40,291 nt of DNA from an uncultured Oscillospiraceae bacterium (GTDB lineage Bacteria > Bacillota > Clostridia > Oscillospirales > Oscillospiraceae). Each line of letters begins with the position of its first letter. Positions within the stretch are counted from its first letter, which is position 1. The notes beneath the pieces were generated by a model. That model saw nothing but the letters and a program-made list of their open reading frames with translations. It was not told where the DNA came from and searched no databases. The position numbers were made by a program, and so were the translations under genes. Below are positions 36,320 to 40,291 of this stretch, in pieces. The stretch lies in NCBI GenBank assembly GCA_944385535.1, contig CALWXR010000025.1:1-40291 (forward strand), given 5' to 3'.

Positions 36320-37489
36320 TTAGAATATAGAATCCGAAAGATAATGGATCCGGTGAATTTCACGGCCCTCCCGGAGGTATACCCGGGGGACCCGGCGGCT
36401 GACGCCGCATACGAATTCATAATTGAAGCTGTCTGCTTGGGCGGCGATCTGCTCGGCGGAGATTACTTCGCCGCCGTCCCGGCCCATAAGGGTAACCGGA
36501 TCCCCGGGGACAACGCCGGGAATATCCGTCACATCCACCATCATCTGATCCATACACACCCGGCCCAGGATGGGGGCTTTTCTGCCCCGGATCAGCACAT
36601 GGAATCTGCCGGAAAGGTTCCGGCGGTAGCCGTCGGCATAGCCAACGGGGATGGTGGCAACCACCGTTTCTCTGGCGGTGACGAAGGCGCCGCCGTAGCT
36701 GATCTCCCGGCCCGGGGGCAAAGTTTTGACATGGGTGACCTGGCTGCGCAGGCTCATGGCGGGCTTCAGGGGCAGCAGGGCGGGGTCTACCTCATCGCTG
36801 GGGTACAGGCCGTAGAGGGCGATGCCCGCGCGAACCATATCGTATTGGTTCTCGAAGTTCATCAGCCCCGCGGAATTGTTCAGGTGGCGGATGGGGATCT
36901 CCAGGCCCTGCTCTTTCAGCATGGCGTCAAAAGCGTTGAACCGGGCTTCCTGGACCTTGGCCCGGCTTAAGTCCAGGCAGTCGGCGGTGGCCAAGTGGCT
37001 AAAGAGGCCCTCCGCCTGAAGTGCGGGAAGGGCGGCGATTTTGGCGCACAGATCCGCGTCCTCCCGGGTGACCTGAAAGCCGATACGGCTCATGCCGGTA
37101 TCCAGGGCGAAGTGAAAAATACCGGGCAGACCCGTTTCCACGGCCGCTTTGGACAGGGCCACGGCATCCTCCCAATGGAAAATGGCGGGACGGATCCCCT
37201 GGCGGATGGCGGTCTCATAGGCGGACACCGGGGTGTAGCCCAGGATCAAAATGGGATTTTGAATTCCGGCCCGGCGAAGCTCCAAAGCCTCCTGCATGGC
37301 GCTGACGCCGAAGAAGGGGCATTTATCCTTCAGAAGGCCGGCTACGGCAACGGCGCCGTGGCCGTAGGCGTCGGCTTTCACAATGGCCATCACCGGCACC
37401 TTGACTTTGGCCTGAATGGCGTCCATGTTGGCGGCAATGGCGTCCAGATCAATTTGGGCGTAGGTGGTATCGAAATTTATGGAGGACAT
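36320..37489 (-). CDS. alr: Alanine racemase
   Basis: 389 residues from ATG 37489 (GGGGTGAGAAAC upstream). PLP-binding Lys is in MAIVKADAYGHGA near residue 38. The other catalytic Tyr lies in EISYGGAFV near 263. FHFALDTGMSRIGF and VCMDQMMVDVT are classic fold-type III motifs. It makes D-alanine for peptidoglycan. It is the first gene of alr-capA-capA, with 10 bases to the next start. Confidence 0.96.
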   Translation of the reverse strand: MSSINFDTTYAQIDLDAIAANMDAIQAKVKVPVMAIVKADAYGHGAVAVAGLLKDKCPFFGVSAMQEALELRRAGIQNPILILGYTPVSAYETAIRQGIRPAIFHWEDAVALSKAAVETGLPGIFHFALDTGMSRIGFQVTREDADLCAKIAALPALQAEGLFSHLATADCLDLSRAKVQEARFNAFDAMLKEQGLEIPIRHLNNSAGLMNFENQYDMVRAGIALYGLYPSDEVDPALLPLKPAMSLRSQVTHVKTLPPGREISYGGAFVTARETVVATIPVGYADGYRRNLSGRFHVLIRGRKAPILGRVCMDQMMVDVTDIPGVVPGDPVTLMGRDGGEVISAEQIAAQADSFNYEFVCGVSRRVPRVYLREGREIHRIHYLSDSIF

Positions 37490-37622
37490 GTTTCTCACCC
37501 CATAGTTACAGTTAGATTCATTCTAGCATAAATCGGAAAAAATGTAAACCTACAAACAGCTTAAGGTTTTCTTGCGTTTCCGGCCTGATTTTTGGAAATC
37601 CTGCGGCCGGAAGGGAGGAAAA

Positions 37623-37647
37623 AAGACCGCCCTGGGCGGGCGGTCTT
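37623..37647 (-). terminator. Terminator of the GltA-like gene
   Basis: AAGACCGCC/GGCGGTCTT stem with a 7-base loop, ending TCTTTTTTCC on the minus strand. Confidence 0.9.
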
Positions 37648-37661
37648 GGTATGGTTTGGGT

Positions 37662-38933
37662 TTACGGATCTGCGGTTTCCCCTTCCTTGGCAGCCTGGGC
37701 GGCTTTGACCTCCGGCAGGCTTTGGATGTACTCGTGCATGGCCAGGGCCACATCCTTGCTGTGGGCCACGGCCTCTACCACGGTGCGGGCGCCGTTGACC
37801 ACGTCGCCGGAGGCGAAAATGCCTGGGCGGCTGGTGCGGCCCTGTTCGTCCGCCACCAGCAGGCCCCGATCATTGGCGGACAGGCCGGTGGTGGTGTTGA
37901 CGATGGTGTTCTGAGGGCCCTGGCTGATGGAGATGATGACGCTGTCGGCTTCGTACAGGGTATCGGTGCCTTCCACTTCCGTCAGGGTGCCGTCCTCATT
38001 TTCCACCACGTCCCGGAAAATTACGCCCTCGTCCACAATCTCAATGGGCTTTTTGTTGTACTGGAACTGTACGCCTTCCAGCTGGGCGTAGCTGAATTCA
38101 TACTGGCTGGCGGCGATCTTCTTTCTCAGGGAGAAGCAGGTCAGTTCCTCCGTACCCTTGCGCATGGCGGTGCGGGCCACGTCCATGGCGGCGTTGCCCG
38201 CGCCGATGACGACGACCTTTTTGCCCAGGTGGTAAACATCCGGGTTGTGCAGGTAGTTGATGGCATAGTGGACGTTGCCGAAGGTCTCTCCCTTGATGTG
38301 CAGGGCATTGGGCTTCCACACGCCGGTGCCGATGAAAATGGCCTTGTAGCCGTCCCGGAACAGATCGTCAATGCCGATGGCGCTGCCGATGCGGGTATTG
38401 GGGCGGATCTTGATGCCCTTGAGCTCCAGATGACGGTACTGGATATCCTCCAGCACCGACTTGGGCAGCCGGAACTCGGGAATGCCATAGCGGAGCACGC
38501 CGCCGATCTGGTCGTTGCTTTCGAAAATGGTCACCTGGTAGCCGTACCGGGCAAGCAAAATGGCAATGGTAATGCCTGCCGGGCCGGAACCGACGATGGC
38601 AACTTTTATTCCGTTGGAGGGGTGGGGGCCTTTCACCATTTTGGAGGCGTAGGTGCTGGAAATGTAGTGCTCAATGGTGGAAAAATGCACCGGCGCTCCT
38701 TTTCTTCCCAGGACGCAGTGGCCCTCGCACTGGTTTTCGTGGTTGCAGATCAGGCTGCATACCGTGGTCAGGGGATTGTTCTCAAACAGGAGCCTGCCTG
38801 CCTTATCCAGCTGGTTGTCCTTCAGCAGCCGGATCACCTGGGGAATGGGGGTGTTGATGGGACAGCCCTTCTGGCATTGGGGATTTTTGCAGCCAAGGCA
38901 ACGGTTGGCCTCGTCCATAACGTGAAGCGCCAT
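37662..38933 (-). CDS. GltA/NfnB-like FAD-NAD(P) oxidoreductase
   Basis: 423 residues. An N-terminal Fe-S domain (about 12-75: CLGCKNPQCQKGC and CSLICNHENQCEGHC) precedes two dinucleotide-binding sites (VAIVGSGPAGITIAILLAR near 110 and KVVVIGAGNAAMDVARTAM near 240), with GGVLRYGIPEFRLPK between. This is the glutamate synthase small-chain family, which also includes NfnB/SudB and some pyrimidine dehydrogenase chains. No partner subunit (GltB or NfnA) lies nearby, so it acts with a distant partner or alone. The start is supported by AAGGAGG. Confidence 0.9.
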   Translation of the reverse strand: MALHVMDEANRCLGCKNPQCQKGCPINTPIPQVIRLLKDNQLDKAGRLLFENNPLTTVCSLICNHENQCEGHCVLGRKGAPVHFSTIEHYISSTYASKMVKGPHPSNGIKVAIVGSGPAGITIAILLARYGYQVTIFESNDQIGGVLRYGIPEFRLPKSVLEDIQYRHLELKGIKIRPNTRIGSAIGIDDLFRDGYKAIFIGTGVWKPNALHIKGETFGNVHYAINYLHNPDVYHLGKKVVVIGAGNAAMDVARTAMRKGTEELTCFSLRKKIAASQYEFSYAQLEGVQFQYNKKPIEIVDEGVIFRDVVENEDGTLTEVEGTDTLYEADSVIISISQGPQNTIVNTTTGLSANDRGLLVADEQGRTSRPGIFASGDVVNGARTVVEAVAHSKDVALAMHEYIQSLPEVKAAQAAKEGETADP

Positions 38934-39009
38934 TGGAATTCCTCCTTATTTGGTTGATAGAACCATTTTATCACCAGAATGCCGGGGACGCAAGGGGCGA
39001 AATAAGAAA

Positions 39010-39050
39010 CTCCCGACAAAAGCAGGACTTTACCAAGCTTTTGCCGGGAG
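39010..39050 (-). terminator. Terminator of the DUF805 gene
   Basis: 14-base stem CTCCCGGCAAAAGC with GCTTTTGTCGGGAG (one G-T pair), then TTTCTTATTTC on the minus strand. Confidence 0.85.
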
Positions 39051-39057
39051 CGGGGAT

Positions 39058-39516
39058 TCAGTATTTGGGACTGGGGCCCCAGGGGTTTTCTTCCGGCTGG
39101 CTGTCCTTGCAGAACTGTACCAGCAGGATGATGGTGCCCACAATGGGAAGGAGAATGAACAGATACCACCAGCCGCTTTTGCCTACATCGTGCAGGCGGC
39201 GGATACACAGGGCCAGGCTGGGCACAAGGGTGGCCAGGGTCCAGATCCAGGAATAGTCCGGCAGGACAGCGCCGACAATGCCCCCGGCCAGGCCGATCAC
39301 CAGGGTGGCCCACCAGTACTCACTCCGCCGGGAGCGGCCGTGAAAGTCGGTATAGCCCACAAAGTACAGCCGGACCGCTTCCACAATCCCCACCTGGGGC
39401 TTGGGTTCCCGACGCTTTCCCACCGGATCGCTGAACAGTCCCCCAACAGGGGCGCCGCAGAAATCACAGCGACCGGCGTTGTTGGGAACGAAATTGCCGC
39501 ATTTCTTACAATACAT
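39058..39516 (-). CDS. Zinc-ribbon plus DUF805 membrane protein
   Basis: 152 residues. An N-terminal zinc ribbon (YCKKCGNFVPNNAGRCDFCG, two CxxC) is followed by the DUF805 domain. That domain has the motifs YFVGYTDFHGRSRRSEYWWA, then three spans at about 67-85, 88-105 and 115-133, with the diagnostic IRRLHDVGKSGWWYL. DUF805 proteins are small inner-membrane proteins of unknown role. GAGGAAGG lies before ATG 39516. Confidence 0.9.
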   Translation of the reverse strand: MYCKKCGNFVPNNAGRCDFCGAPVGGLFSDPVGKRREPKPQVGIVEAVRLYFVGYTDFHGRSRRSEYWWATLVIGLAGGIVGAVLPDYSWIWTLATLVPSLALCIRRLHDVGKSGWWYLFILLPIVGTIILLVQFCKDSQPEENPWGPSPKY

Positions 39517-39573
39517 GATCCTTCCTCCGCTTCTTTCTGTTTTGTATGCCCTCCGGTTCAGGGGAAAAGCGCC

Positions 39574-40128
39574 TTAGTCCATCAAGGTGCCGTCAGGGTG
39601 AAACAGGGGCAGTTTTTCCAAATAGGTAAGATCCGGCCGCTCCTGGGCCTCGCCTTCCGCCAGGATCGCCATCCGGCCGCAGATCACGCCGCCGGCCTGC
39701 TCCACCAGGGCTTCCAGAGCCTTCAGACTCTCGCCGGTGGAGATCACGTCGTCCACGATCAGGATCCGCTTGCCCTTCATCAAAGCGGCGTCGGCGCCGT
39801 CTAAGTACAGCTTCTGCTCTTTGGCGGTGGTAATGGAGTGGACGCTGACGCCGAATACATCCCGCATGTACAGCTTGGGCGCCTTCCGGGCCAGAATATA
39901 CTTTTTGTCCCCGGCCTGCCGGGCCATTTCATGGGCAAGGGGGATGCCCTTGGCTTCCGCGGTGATGATATAGTCATACTCCGGGGCTTTTGCCAGAAGA
40001 TCCCGGGCGCAGGCCACGGTCAGTTCCGGATCGCCGAAGATCACAAAACCGGCAATGGACAGCGTATCGCTGACAGGGCAGATGGGCAGATCCCGCTCCA
40101 AACCAGCCACGGTCATTCTATAGTACAT
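39574..40128 (-). CDS. Phosphoribosyltransferase (adenine/xanthine PRTase-like)
   Basis: 184 residues from ATG 40128. AAGGAG lies 9-14 bases upstream, and an in-frame ATG at 40164 falls inside the -10 box. The PRPP-binding loop KRILIVDDVISTGESLKALE is near residue 118, with the type I fold motif YDYIITAEAKGIPLAHEMAR near 56 and the usual hood region before it. Such enzymes join PRPP to a purine base for salvage. The base cannot be read from sequence; the length fits Apt/Xpt relatives. Confidence 0.88.
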   Translation of the reverse strand: MYYRMTVAGLERDLPICPVSDTLSIAGFVIFGDPELTVACARDLLAKAPEYDYIITAEAKGIPLAHEMARQAGDKKYILARKAPKLYMRDVFGVSVHSITTAKEQKLYLDGADAALMKGKRILIVDDVISTGESLKALEALVEQAGGVICGRMAILAEGEAQERPDLTYLEKLPLFHPDGTLMD

Positions 40129-40162
40129 GGGGAACATCTCCTTGTTTGTTTTAGATATTTCC

Positions 40163-40190
40163 ATTATACAACATGCCCTAAAAAAGTCAA
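40163..40190 (-). promoter_or_regulatory. Sigma-A promoter of the phosphoribosyltransferase
   Basis: Minus strand TTGACT and perfect TATAAT with a 16-base spacer; short leader of about 28 bases. 40191-40291 shows nothing that I can support. Confidence 0.75.
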
Positions 40191-40291
40191 GGATGGGAGT
40201 AGGAAAGGGGAGGGGCAGTATGTGTCAAGTAATAATTGGCAAGAATCCTTTTCACGAAACCAAGTGAAAAATCTGACTGCATCCGGTAGCA

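Noticed and set aside
37572-38957. Plus-strand open frame of 461 codons opposite the GltA-like gene
   Set aside because: Antisense shadow; the minus strand carries all Fe-S and nucleotide-binding motifs.
1-40291. tRNA or rRNA genes
   Set aside because: I saw no tRNA-like cloverleaf with TTCGA arms and CCA-type acceptor stem, and no rRNA signatures; a covariance scan was not possible here.

Overview
The window is about 60% GC in its backbone. It looks like the chromosome of an endospore-forming gut Clostridia, most likely Oscillospiraceae or a relative. This rests on the gene set (SpoIVB peptidase, a T-box leader on metG, a CIRCE-controlled Hsp20, a Rrf2-nifS-nifU Fe-S operon, tandem CapA proteins beside alr), on A/G-rich Shine-Dalgarno sites and on sigma-A promoters. 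The family placement is inferred from gene content and style; no database was searched. Two stretches are clearly AT-richer accessory DNA (about 1-1700 and 16480-17170), and 17170-22640 is also less GC-rich than the backbone.

Layout. 1-1690 (minus strand): accessory genes, comprising an open-ended membrane protein, a helix-turn-helix/coiled-coil protein, a small DUF6061-like protein and a stub of an XRE repressor. 1947-3307: Nudix hydrolase and diacylglycerol/lipid kinase. 3535-4398: RluA-type pseudouridine synthase. 4624-4902: zinc-ribbon protein. 5091-7464: ruvC-ruvA-ruvB, led by a 51-residue membrane protein whose stop overlaps the ruvC start. 7609-13440: a bacterial microcompartment locus. 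13455-15714: T-box and metG. 15776-16395: CIRCE and hsp20. 16500-19300: small and broken accessory genes, an MBL-fold hydrolase and a flavin reductase-like protein. 19370-22564: XRE regulator, membrane protein, ABC ATPase and permease, with the membrane protein split by a MITE. 23119-24288: small protein and spoIVB. 24535-26691: nifS-nifU-rrf2. 26700-27560: non-coding, with repeats and a row of long hairpins. 27667-30510: secreted GH85 endo-beta-N-acetylglucosaminidase lipoprotein. 30906-33225: DUF975 membrane protein, XRE-TPR regulator and DUF2200 protein. 33269-37489: remnant of a short-chain dehydrogenase, two CapA paralogues and alr. 37662-40128: GltA/NfnB-like flavoprotein, DUF805 protein and a phosphoribosyltransferase.

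The most notable feature is the microcompartment locus. The aldehyde-processing core is open and well conserved: Fe-dependent alcohol dehydrogenase, EutM shell hexamer, CoA-acylating aldehyde dehydrogenase, PduL and a EutN vertex protein. The genes that define ethanolamine use are wreckage. eutC is frameshifted and has lost much of its sequence, eutB is reduced to three joined pieces, and eutH keeps only its first segment. A further fragment between eutM and eutB may come from a cobalamin adenosyltransferase. The locus is therefore either a eut operon caught decaying or a metabolosome core kept after loss of its signature lyase.

Regulation is unusually readable. There is a Met-specifying T-box, a CIRCE operator that contains both promoter boxes of hsp20, two matched palindromes over the nifS promoter (probably bound by the Rrf2 protein of the same operon), and a forespore-type promoter before spoIVB. 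Several intergenic regions are mosaics of short repeats shared between distant sites in the window.
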